From Lentzea pudingi (GTDB taxonomy: Bacteria; Actinomycetota; Actinomycetes; Mycobacteriales; Pseudonocardiaceae): a DNA stretch of 64,000 bases. Where the stretch lies: the NCBI RefSeq assembly GCF_014646255.1, contig NZ_BMNC01000002.1, positions 680,140 to 744,139 of the forward strand, in the 5' to 3' direction. A program made the position numbers and the translations under genes. Below the pieces are notes generated by a model. It saw nothing but the letters and a program-made list of their open reading frames with translations, was not told the origin of the DNA and did no database searches. Shown here piece after piece: positions 1-7,501 of this stretch; the stretch's first letter is position 1, and each line of letters starts with the position of its first letter.

Positions 1-722
1 CCCGCCACGGTCCAGTAGGCGCGGGCGTGCGGGCCGCTGATGGCGACCTTGTTGCCGGGCACCTCGGTGTCCTTGAGGCGCAACGGCTTCAGGATCCGCT
101 GTTCGACGGCCTTCTCGTACGGCCTGCCGGTGAGCTTCTCGATCAGCAGGCCGGCGACGACGTAGTTGGTGTTGGAGTAGTTCCACTTCGTGCCGGGTTC
201 GAAGTCGAGCGGCTTGGACGTGGAGAGCGCGAGCAGCTCCTGCGGCGACCAGTTCTTGTAGCGGATCTTCTCGAACTCGTCGGGGCTGAGCGGCAACGCG
301 TCGGTGTAGTTGAAGAGTCCGCTCGTGTGCTGCAGGACCTGGCGGACGGTGATGCGGCTGTCGACCAGACCCGGCAGGTACCGGACGACCGGCGCGTCCA
401 GGTCGACCTTTCCCTCACCCGCGAGCTGCAGCAGCACCGTCGACACGAACGTCTTGGTGATGCTGCCGACGCGGAACCTGCCGTTCTCCGGCACGGGCCT
501 GGTGGTGTTCAGCTCGGCCGTGCCGGAGGTGGCGGTGAAGCGCTGCCGCCCGTCCGTGATCCTGGCCTGCACGCCCAGGGCGGCCCCGCTCTGCGTGACC
601 TGGTCGAGAGCCTGCTGGATGACTTTGCGGTCGACGGACGACGTGTCCGCCGACGCGACTCCCACGGTGGTCAGGGCCAGCAGGCTCGTCGCGGTGACTG
701 TGGCTACCAATCGAATCCCCAT
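1..722 (-). CDS. Secreted serine hydrolase (beta-lactamase/D-Ala-D-Ala carboxypeptidase fold), 3' end cut by window edge
   Basis: The reading frame starts at ATG 722 and stays open to base 1, so about 240 N-terminal residues are visible and the C-terminus is missing. Residues 1-26 look like a signal peptide ending in ASA. The class C / DD-peptidase catalytic SxxK is seen as SITK (residues 87-90) and the second motif YxN as YSN (about 183). It is a close tandem paralogue of the next gene upstream (804-1886), with the same SITKTF and LFNYT blocks. The family hydrolyses peptides, esters or beta-lactams outside the membrane; the substrate cannot be told. An 81-nt gap separates it from the paralogue, so they are probably co-transcribed. 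Confidence 0.85.
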   Translation of the reverse strand, partial: MGIRLVATVTATSLLALTTVGVASADTSSVDRKVIQQALDQVTQSGAALGVQARITDGRQRFTATSGTAELNTTRPVPENGRFRVGSITKTFVSTVLLQLAGEGKVDLDAPVVRYLPGLVDSRITVRQVLQHTSGLFNYTDALPLSPDEFEKIRYKNWSPQELLALSTSKPLDFEPGTKWNYSNTNYVVAGLLIEKLTGRPYEKAVEQRILKPLRLKDTEVPGNKVAISGPHARAYWTVA

Positions 723-803
723 GCTCACACTCTGTCGAGGCTGGGCGTCACCGCGCATCCACCTTCAGTCGTACGGAGTCCCTAGGGGTTTTGCTGAGAG
801 TCG

Positions 804-1886
804 TCAGCAGAAGATCTCGTTGATCAGCTTGAGGTAGGCCTGCGACGGGTCGCCCGTGCCGATGCCGGCGCTGACGCTGAACTCCACGCGGCGCTTCAGG
901 TCGGGCGTCGAGTAGGCGTAGCTCACGTAGCCCGGCACACCGCCGGGGTGGCCGATGATCATCGTGCCGCACGGGGCCTTCTCCACGAAGACGCCGAGCC
1001 CGTAGTCGGTGCTCACCGCGGTCGTCCTGGTCAGTTCGGCCTGTTGGGCGGGCTCGAGCAGCTTGCCGGTGAGCAGTGCGGCGTAGAAGGTGTCGAGGTC
1101 CCTGGTGGTCGTGATGACGTCGCCGACGGCCCAGAACACGGACGGGTTCCAGCGCGTGGTGTCGACCGGCTGCCCGTTCACGATCCCGTACGAGTGGGCG
1201 TGCGGGCCGCGGATCTCCGGGTCGTCGCCTGGGAACGTGGTCTCGTTGAGGTGCAAAGGCTTCAACACTCGTTGCGAGGCGGCCTTCTCGTACTCCTCGC
1301 CCGTGACCTTCTCGATCAGCAGGCCGAGGATGACGTAGTTGGTGTTGTTGTACTCCCACGCGGTGCCGGGCTCGAACTGGAGCGGCTGGCTCGTGGAGAT
1401 CGCGACCAGCTCCTCCGGCCGCCACTGCCTGAACCTGATCGGCTCGAAGCCCTGCGGGTCGAACGGGAGAGCGTTCGTGTAGTTGAAGAGCCCGCTGGTC
1501 ATCTGGAGCAGCTGGCGGACGGTGATGCGCTGGTCGATCAGGCCCGGCAGGTAGCGCTCCACCGGGGCGTCCAGCTCGACCCTTCCCTCACCGGCGAGCT
1601 GCAGCACGACGGTCGAGGTGAAGGTCTTCGTGATGCTGCCCGCGCGGAACCGGCCGTTGAGCGGGACCGGGCGCGGGGAGTTCCTCTCGGCGGTGCCGGA
1701 CCGCGCGGTGAAGCGGGTCCGGCCGTCCGTCACGCGGATCTGGGTGCCCTGGGCGACCCCGATCGCGACGATCTCGTCGATGCCCTCCTGGACGATCCGG
1801 CGGTCGACACCGGTGTTGTCGGCGACCGCGGTTCCGGTGAAGAGCAGGCTGAATGCGGCTGTGGTGGCGAGTAAGCGTGTCCCCAT
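804..1886 (-). CDS. Secreted serine hydrolase (beta-lactamase/DD-peptidase family)
   Basis: 360 aa from ATG 1886. A signal peptide covers roughly residues 1-22 (cleavage after VADN or nearby). The three family motifs are present: SITK at 84-87, YNN at 179-181 and HPG at 313-315, so the enzyme should be catalytically competent as a serine peptidase or esterase. Its start lies only 14 nt after the stop of the M14 peptidase gene, preceded by a G-rich stretch that can act as ribosome binding site, so the two form an operon of secreted hydrolases together with the downstream paralogue. Alternatives within the family are esterase or beta-lactamase; the sequence does not decide. Confidence 0.88.
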   Translation of the reverse strand: MGTRLLATTAAFSLLFTGTAVADNTGVDRRIVQEGIDEIVAIGVAQGTQIRVTDGRTRFTARSGTAERNSPRPVPLNGRFRAGSITKTFTSTVVLQLAGEGRVELDAPVERYLPGLIDQRITVRQLLQMTSGLFNYTNALPFDPQGFEPIRFRQWRPEELVAISTSQPLQFEPGTAWEYNNTNYVILGLLIEKVTGEEYEKAASQRVLKPLHLNETTFPGDDPEIRGPHAHSYGIVNGQPVDTTRWNPSVFWAVGDVITTTRDLDTFYAALLTGKLLEPAQQAELTRTTAVSTDYGLGVFVEKAPCGTMIIGHPGGVPGYVSYAYSTPDLKRRVEFSVSAGIGTGDPSQAYLKLINEIFC

Positions 1887-1900
1887 GCCCCCACAACGCC

Positions 1901-3178
1901 TCAGTAGGGGCGTTTTGCTGCCTTCATGGCCGAAACCAGCATGGGACGCACTTTCGGCCAATGCGCGTCTTCCTGGCACGAGAACGGCGGCAGGAAGCCA
2001 CCGCACCTGCCCGAGTCCGTGCCGATCTCCCAGACGAAGCTCGGCACGCCCAGGTCGTCGTACACCCAGTCGTCGGTGGCGCCGGACGCGTTGTAGAGCA
2101 CCTCGCCGGGCTGGCCGGCGGTGTACCCGGACAGCGCGGCCATGTCGTTCGCCATCTTGCGCAGGGCCGCGTCGTTGCCGGTCTTCTGCGTGCTCCAGCC
2201 CCACGGGAAGAGCACGTAGTCGCCGTAGCTGTGCATGGAGACCACGGCGCCGGTCGTGTCGGCTGAGGCGGCCGCGGTGTCGCCGGGCGCGCGGGTGTCG
2301 CGGTAGAGCTTGCGCCACAACGACTCCAGGGCCTGGACCTCCACCTCGGAGTCGGCGCGCGGGCCGCGGTAGGTCTCGCTGCACTTGCTCGTGGACGAGC
2401 CGACCTCGCCCCAGTGCGAGCCCGCGTTGCGGTTGAGGTCGACGCCGCGTGAGCCGGACGTGCAGGTGCCGTTGGCGTTCTTGCGTTGCAGCACGGGCGA
2501 GTCGCCGCCGGACTCGACGATCTCGACGCCGTCCGGGTTGGCGATCGGGACGACCCAGACCTCCACGTCGGCGAGCATCGCGGTGAGGTCGGACCCGACC
2601 AGGTCGTCGATGAAGCGCCACGCCATGTCGCCGGTGGTGATCTCACGGGCGTGCAGCTGACCCATCACGAACAGGCGGGGCTTCGGTGCGGTCGGCGTCA
2701 AAGCGCAGTCACCTGGGCCTTTCCGCGTGACGCAGAGGGCTTTCAGGTCGTAGCCGCCATTGCCCTGGGTCTTGCGCCAGGAGTCGCCGTAGTCGACGAC
2801 GGTCGCGAGGCCGGGGTGCGCTTTCGCCACTTCGTCGAGGTGGGCGAGGTGCGCGGTGATGGTCCGGTAGCCGCCGTAGTAGGTCGCGTCACCGATAGAA
2901 CGCGGCGCCCACGGTGCCGGGGGCATCGTCTTCTCGACCGTGGCCGGATACCCGTCGGTGCGGAGCTTCCCCGCGGTCTTCGGGTCGCCGACGACGAACA
3001 GGTCGTCGCCGTCACGCTGTTCCAGCACGTCGTAGCCGAGGCCCAGCAACCGTTGCGCGGACTCCCCCTTCGGAGCGGGCACGCGCAGCACGTATGTCGC
3101 TTGTGGACCCTCCGCAGGTGCGGGCGCGGGACTGAGGAGGAGGGCTAGACAGGCGAGCAGGGCGACGGCGGTCCGCAT
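1901..3178 (-). CDS. Secreted zinc carboxypeptidase, peptidase family M14
   Basis: 425 aa from ATG 3178 (a TTG two codons upstream at 3184 is possible but less likely). Residues 1-22 form a signal peptide (hydrophobic core then PAPAPAEG). A propeptide-like region follows to about residue 95. The catalytic domain shows zinc ligands in HARE (H176, E179), the NPDGVE and DLNRN blocks, a conserved H in MHSYGDY and the C-terminal WEIGT with the general-base glutamate. Actinomycete relatives of this architecture are secreted carboxypeptidases that trim C-terminal residues. It is first in a three-gene run with the two serine hydrolases; no clear Shine-Dalgarno is seen. Confidence 0.9.
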   Translation of the reverse strand: MRTAVALLACLALLLSPAPAPAEGPQATYVLRVPAPKGESAQRLLGLGYDVLEQRDGDDLFVVGDPKTAGKLRTDGYPATVEKTMPPAPWAPRSIGDATYYGGYRTITAHLAHLDEVAKAHPGLATVVDYGDSWRKTQGNGGYDLKALCVTRKGPGDCALTPTAPKPRLFVMGQLHAREITTGDMAWRFIDDLVGSDLTAMLADVEVWVVPIANPDGVEIVESGGDSPVLQRKNANGTCTSGSRGVDLNRNAGSHWGEVGSSTSKCSETYRGPRADSEVEVQALESLWRKLYRDTRAPGDTAAASADTTGAVVSMHSYGDYVLFPWGWSTQKTGNDAALRKMANDMAALSGYTAGQPGEVLYNASGATDDWVYDDLGVPSFVWEIGTDSGRCGGFLPPFSCQEDAHWPKVRPMLVSAMKAAKRPY

Positions 3179-3228
3179 GATCAACGATGATGGTCCGTTC
3201 GGCCGATCAACGCCACTCGGTTCGACCG

Positions 3229-3249
3229 ACCGGATGACTACCGTCCGGT
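3229..3249. promoter_or_regulatory. Inverted repeat ACCGGA-N9-TCCGGT between divergent genes
   Basis: Perfect 6-bp arms at 3229-3234 and 3244-3249 lie in the 173-nt divergent region between the M14 peptidase operon (minus) and the small gene at 3352 (plus). It could be an operator for either gene. The rest of the region holds AT-richer sequence (around 3287-3302) that could contain a promoter for the small gene. Confidence 0.25.
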
Positions 3250-3351
3250 TCTTGAGACGCCGAAAGGGTCCACTTGGCGCGTTGTGACGAAAATCAATAA
3301 CATCCCGCCTGGCATCTCAGCAGTCGTCGTCCAGAAGCGGGAGCGCAAGCC

Positions 3352-3462
3352 ATGGACCACCTTTACAACGACGGTGTCTCCGAGATCTCGTTCCCGTGGC
3401 GCGGCTCCCTGACAGACGACGACGAAGGGCTGGAGCCCGTCATCGTGCGCAGCATGGACTGA
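3352..3462 (+). CDS. Small protein of 36 aa, unknown function
   Basis: ATG 3352 to TGA 3462, encoding a 36-residue acidic peptide beginning MDHLYNDGVS and ending VIVRSMD. Codon use is strongly coding-like: 32 of 36 codons end in G or C, as in neighbouring real genes. A GGGAG motif lies 8 nt upstream of the start. It contains a central aromatic segment (SFPWRGS), a DDDEG stretch and a hydrophobic VIV near the end; there is no cysteine and no signal peptide. Its stop lies 6 nt from the stop of the convergent recD2 gene. I do not recognise it. It could be a conserved small regulatory protein or a peptide precursor, but no maturation gene is adjacent. Confidence 0.5.
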   Translation: MDHLYNDGVSEISFPWRGSLTDDDEGLEPVIVRSMD

Positions 3463-3468
3463 CGAAAC

Positions 3469-5640
3469 TCAGAGCGTCTGCGCGGTTCTCAGGCGGTGGG
3501 CCAGCGCCGTGTGGCGGCGGCCCGCCCCGACCGTGCGCACGGCCTGGCCGATGGCGCGTTTGCTGCCCACGAGCACCACGAGTTTCTTCGCTCGCGTGAC
3601 GGCGGTGTAGAGCAGGTTTCGTTGCAGCATCATCCACGCGCTGGTCGTGATCGGGATGACCACGCACGGGTACTCGCTGCCCTGGGAGCGGTGGATGGTC
3701 ATGGCGTAGGCGTGGCTGAGTTCGTCCAGCTCGGAGAACTCGTAGTCGACTTCCTCGTCCTCGTCGGTGCGGATCGTCAGCTTCTGCTCGACGGTGTCGA
3801 GGCCGATCACCACGCCGAGGGTGCCGTTGAAGACGCCGTTCTTGCCCTTGTCGTAGTTGTTGCGGATCTGGGTGACCTTGTCGCCGAGCTTGAACACCCT
3901 GCCGCCGAAGCGCTTCTCGGGCAGGTTGTCCCTGGACGGCGTCAGCGCCTCCTGCAGCACGGTGTTGAGCGCGCCGGCGCCGGCCGGGCCGCGGTGCATC
4001 GGGGCGAGGACCTGGATGTCCTTGCGCGGGTCGAGGCGGAACTTGCGCGGGATGCGGTTCGCGACGACGTCGACGGTCAGCGTGGCCGCGTCCTCGGCCT
4101 CGTCGGCGCTGAAGAGGAAGAAGTCGGGCATCCCCTGGACGATCGGGTAGTCGCCGCTGTTGATGCGGTGGGCGTTCGTGACGACGCCGGACTCCTGGGC
4201 CTGGCGGAAGATGTGGGTCAGGCGGACGTTCGGGATCGGGCTGCCCTGCGCCAGCACGTCCCTGAGCACCTCCCCCGCGCCGACGGACGGCAGCTGGTCG
4301 ACGTCGCCGACGAGCAGCAGGTGGGCACCGGGCGGGACGGCCTTCACGAGTTTGTTGGCCAGCAACAGGTCCAGCATCGAGGCCTCGTCGACGACCACGA
4401 GGTCGGCGTCGAGCGGGTGGTCGCGGTCGTACGCCGCGTCGCCGCCGGGCTTGAGCTCCAGCAGGCGGTGGACGGTGCGGGCCTCGTGCCCGGTCAGCTC
4501 GGTGAGGCGCTTCGCGGCACGTCCGGTGGGGGCGGCCAGCACGATCTTGGCGCCCTTCGCCTGGGCCAGCCTGACGATCGAGCGGACCGTGAAGCTCTTG
4601 CCGCAGCCGGGGCCACCGGTCAGGACGGCTACCTTCTGCGTCAGAGCGAGTTTGACCGCCGCGGCCTGGTGTTCTTCGAGGTCGGTGCCGAGCCAGGCCA
4701 GAGCTTTGTCCCAGTTGACGGTCGCGAAGCTCGGCATGCGGTCGTGTTCGCTGTGCAGCAGGCGTTTGAGCTGCGCGGCCATCGAGATCTCCGCGCGGTG
4801 GAACGGGACCAGGTAGACGGCGATCTCGTCGTCCGGGAGCTCCTCGCGGACCACGCCCTCCTCCTCGACCAGCTCCGCGAGGCAGTCGATGACGAGGCCC
4901 GTGTCGACCTGGAGGATCTTGATGGCATCCGCGATGAGGGCCTGTTCCGGCAGGTAGCAGTTGCCGTCGGTGGTGGCCTCGGAGAGCGTGAACTGCAGGC
5001 CGGCCTTCACGCGTTGCGGGCTGTCGTGCGGGATGCCGACGGCCTTCGCGATCACGTCGGCGGTCTTGAAGCCGATCCCCCACACGTCACTGGCCAGGCG
5101 GTACGGCTCGTCCCTGACGACGTCGATGGACTTGTCCCCGTACTGCTTGTAGACGCGGACGGCGAGGCTCGTGGAGACGCCGACGCCCTGCAGGAAGACC
5201 ATGACCTCCTTGATGGCCTTCTGCTCCTCCCACGCGTCCGCGATGAGCTTGGTGCGCTTCGGACCGAGCTTCGGGACTTCGATCAGGCGTTCCGGCTCGT
5301 TCTCGATGACGTCGAGTGCCGCGACCCCGAAGTGGGTGACGATCTTGTCCGCGAGCACCGGGCCGATGCCCTTGATCAGGCCGGAGCCGAGGTAGCGGCG
5401 GATGCCCTGGATCGTCGCGGGCAGGATCGTCGTGTAGTCGTCGACGTGGAACTGCTTGCCGTACTGCGGGTGCGAGCCCCACGTGCCGCGCATGCGGATC
5501 GACTCGCCCGGCTGCGCGCCGAGCAGAGCGCCGACGACCGTGACCAGGTCTCCTCGGCCGGTGTCGACCTTGGCGACGGTGTAGCCGTTGTCCTCGTTGG
5601 CGTACGTGATCCTCTCCAGGACCGCTTCGAGGACGTTCAT
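3469..5640 (-). CDS. recD2: ATP-dependent RecD2-like DNA helicase (SF1B)
   Basis: 723 aa from ATG 5640, the usual length of RecD2/YrrC proteins. The N-terminus has an OB-like segment and helix-hairpin-helix region (LIKGIGPVLADKI about 88-100; VWGIGFKTAD about 187). Walker A is GGPGCGKS (342-349), Walker B VVDEASM, and the C-terminal helicase motifs include TIHRSQGSE and YTAVTRAKK. Enzymes of this family unwind DNA 5'-3' and act in replication-fork maintenance and repair outside RecBCD. The gene stands alone on the minus strand, divergent from the response regulator at 5725 with an 84-nt shared promoter region. Confidence 0.95.
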   Translation of the reverse strand: MNVLEAVLERITYANEDNGYTVAKVDTGRGDLVTVVGALLGAQPGESIRMRGTWGSHPQYGKQFHVDDYTTILPATIQGIRRYLGSGLIKGIGPVLADKIVTHFGVAALDVIENEPERLIEVPKLGPKRTKLIADAWEEQKAIKEVMVFLQGVGVSTSLAVRVYKQYGDKSIDVVRDEPYRLASDVWGIGFKTADVIAKAVGIPHDSPQRVKAGLQFTLSEATTDGNCYLPEQALIADAIKILQVDTGLVIDCLAELVEEEGVVREELPDDEIAVYLVPFHRAEISMAAQLKRLLHSEHDRMPSFATVNWDKALAWLGTDLEEHQAAAVKLALTQKVAVLTGGPGCGKSFTVRSIVRLAQAKGAKIVLAAPTGRAAKRLTELTGHEARTVHRLLELKPGGDAAYDRDHPLDADLVVVDEASMLDLLLANKLVKAVPPGAHLLLVGDVDQLPSVGAGEVLRDVLAQGSPIPNVRLTHIFRQAQESGVVTNAHRINSGDYPIVQGMPDFFLFSADEAEDAATLTVDVVANRIPRKFRLDPRKDIQVLAPMHRGPAGAGALNTVLQEALTPSRDNLPEKRFGGRVFKLGDKVTQIRNNYDKGKNGVFNGTLGVVIGLDTVEQKLTIRTDEDEEVDYEFSELDELSHAYAMTIHRSQGSEYPCVVIPITTSAWMMLQRNLLYTAVTRAKKLVVLVGSKRAIGQAVRTVGAGRRHTALAHRLRTAQTL

Positions 5641-5711
5641 GGCACGAACCTACCTCGCGGGTCTGCACACGATCTTCACAACTTGTCCCGGCGTCCTCCA
5701 CGACATACCCA

Positions 5712-5717
5712 TAAAGT
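5712..5717 (+). promoter_or_regulatory. Candidate -10 hexamer TAAAGT for a leaderless response-regulator transcript
   Basis: TAAAGT sits 7 nt upstream of ATG 5725 and no Shine-Dalgarno sequence is visible between them, the arrangement expected for leaderless mRNA in actinobacteria. No convincing -35 element is seen. Confidence 0.4.
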
Positions 5718-5724
5718 CGCCGGC

Positions 5725-6414
5725 ATGACAGGTCAGCGCAGGGTGCTCGTCGTGGAGGACGACATCACGATCGCCGAGTCCGTGGCCGCGCGGCTGCGGG
5801 CGGAGGGCTTCGAGGTGGCCGTGGCCCACGACGGGCCGTCCGGGGTGGCGTTCGCCGCCTCGTTCCTCCCTGACCTGGTGGTTCTGGACGTGATGCTGCC
5901 GGGGTTCGACGGGCTCGAGGTGTGCCGGCGGATCCAGGCGTCCCGGTCGGTGCCGGTGCTGATGCTGACCGCGCGGGGGGACGAGACCGATCTGCTGGTC
6001 GGGCTCGCCGTGGGGGCGGACGACTACCTGACGAAGCCGTTCTCGATGCGCGAGCTGGCGGCACGGGTGCACGTGCTGCTGCGGCGGGTGTCACGGGCGG
6101 TGGCGTCGCATTCGATGGAACTCGGCGACCTGCTGATCGACCTGGCCTCGCGCCGGGTGTCGCGGTCGGGCGTCGAGGCCCACCTGACGCCGACCGAGTA
6201 CGACCTGCTGGTGTTCCTGGCCGAGCGGCCGTCGGCCGTGCAGGCGCGCGAGCGGCTGCTGGCGGAGGCGTGCGGGTGGCACGAGGGGGCGTCGTCGCGG
6301 ACGGTCGACAGCCACGTGAAGGCGCTGCGGCGCAAGCTCGGGGCCGACCTGATCCGGACCGTGCACGGGGTGGGGTACGCGCTGGAGGTACCCGCCCGGA
6401 AGGTGTCGCCGTGA
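5725..6414 (+). CDS. OmpR/PhoB-family response regulator
   Basis: 229 aa. The receiver domain (about 1-120) carries the acidic pair EDD (11-13), phospho-acceptor D55 in VVLDVMLPG, the conserved T in MLTARG and K in LTKPF. A winged-helix trans_reg_C domain follows (about 130-225) with TPTEYDLLVFLAE and VDSHVKALRRKLG. The TGA overlaps the GTG start of the cognate kinase by 4 nt (GTGA), so the pair is translationally coupled. The start is chosen at ATG 5725 because the receiver begins immediately after it and a -10-like TAAAGT is 7 nt upstream. The target genes are unknown; the adjacent membrane protein at 7502 is one possibility. Confidence 0.94.
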   Translation: MTGQRRVLVVEDDITIAESVAARLRAEGFEVAVAHDGPSGVAFAASFLPDLVVLDVMLPGFDGLEVCRRIQASRSVPVLMLTARGDETDLLVGLAVGADDYLTKPFSMRELAARVHVLLRRVSRAVASHSMELGDLLIDLASRRVSRSGVEAHLTPTEYDLLVFLAERPSAVQARERLLAEACGWHEGASSRTVDSHVKALRRKLGADLIRTVHGVGYALEVPARKVSP

Positions 6415-7409
6415 AGCGGCTGCTGGACCTTCTCGACCTGTTGCCGCGTCCGCTGGACTCGGTGCGGTCGATCAAGCTCAAGCTCGGCATCGTGATCGTG
6501 GTGTCCGGGTGTGTGTCGTTCGCCTACTTCCGCTACGTGACCGGATGGTTGCCGCCTCGGACGACTTTGATCGCGCTGGTGCTGGGACTGCTGACCTCGC
6601 AACTGCTCGCGCACGGCATGACCTCGCCGTTGCGGGAGATGACCTCGGCCGCCCGGTCGATGGCGTCCGGGGACTACTCGCGCTCGGTCCGGGCGACGTC
6701 CTCGGACGAGGTCGGACAGCTCGCCGAGGCGTTCACGGTGATGGCCGCCGACCTCGCGGCTGCCGACCAGCAGCGGCGTGAGCTGATCGCGAACGTGTCG
6801 CACGAGCTGCGGACGCCGATCTCGGCGTTGCAGGCCGTGCTGGAGAACGTGGTCGACGGGGTGGCCGTGGCTGACGCTGCCACCATGAAGACCGCGCTGG
6901 CGCAGACCGAACGGCTGGGACGGCTGGTCACCGAACTGCTGGACCTGTCGAAGATCGACGCCGGGGTGCTGTCGCTGAACCGGGAGACGTTGTCGGTGTC
7001 GTCCCTGGTCGCCGACGTGGTGGCGGAGGCGGCGGTGGCGGCACCCGCAGCCTCGTTCTCGATCGACGTCGCCGGCGATCTGACTGTTCTCGCTGATGGG
7101 GAGCGGTTGCACCAGGTGCTGGTGAACCTGGTGGACAACGCTGCCCGGCACGGACCCACCGGGGGGTTGGTGTCCGTGGCCGGGTACGCGTCGGCTTCGG
7201 CCGTGGTGCTGGAGGTCCGGGACGAGGGGCCGGGGATCGCTCCGGCCGACCGCTCGCGGATCTTCGAGAGGTTCACCCGAGGGGAGAGGGCGGGTGGTGG
7301 CGGGACCGGGCTCGGTCTCGCCATCGCCCGCTGGGTGGTGGACCTGCACGGCGGGACGATCGCCGTGGTGGACCCCGGGTCTTGCATCCGGGTGACTTTG
7401 CCTCGCTGA
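6411..7409 (+). CDS. Sensor histidine kinase, partner of the response regulator at 5725
   Basis: 332 aa from GTG 6411. Two membrane segments (about 25-42 and 52-68) are separated by only a few residues, so there is almost no extracellular sensor. A HAMP domain follows (about 70-122), then HisKA with the phospho-accepting H131 in ANVSHELRTP, and the HATPase_c domain with NLVDNAARH (N box), DEGPGI (G1) and GTGLGLAI (G2). The absence of an extracellular loop suggests it senses a membrane-associated signal. It is cotranscribed with the regulator through a 4-nt overlap. Confidence 0.93.
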   Translation: MKRLLDLLDLLPRPLDSVRSIKLKLGIVIVVSGCVSFAYFRYVTGWLPPRTTLIALVLGLLTSQLLAHGMTSPLREMTSAARSMASGDYSRSVRATSSDEVGQLAEAFTVMAADLAAADQQRRELIANVSHELRTPISALQAVLENVVDGVAVADAATMKTALAQTERLGRLVTELLDLSKIDAGVLSLNRETLSVSSLVADVVAEAAVAAPAASFSIDVAGDLTVLADGERLHQVLVNLVDNAARHGPTGGLVSVAGYASASAVVLEVRDEGPGIAPADRSRIFERFTRGERAGGGGTGLGLAIARWVVDLHGGTIAVVDPGSCIRVTLPR

Positions 7410-7501
7410 ACTGGGCTTTTGGCCCTTCTTGCCTGACTCTTGTCCGCACCGCTTCGCCGGTGTGGCGGTGAAGCACGCCCTGTTCGGGGCTTGGGAGAGA
7501 C

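Noticed and set aside
3496..6414. Plus-strand open frame of 972 codons opposite recD2
   Set aside because: It is an antisense shadow caused by the codon bias of recD2; only its last 229 codons (from 5725) are a real gene, the response regulator.
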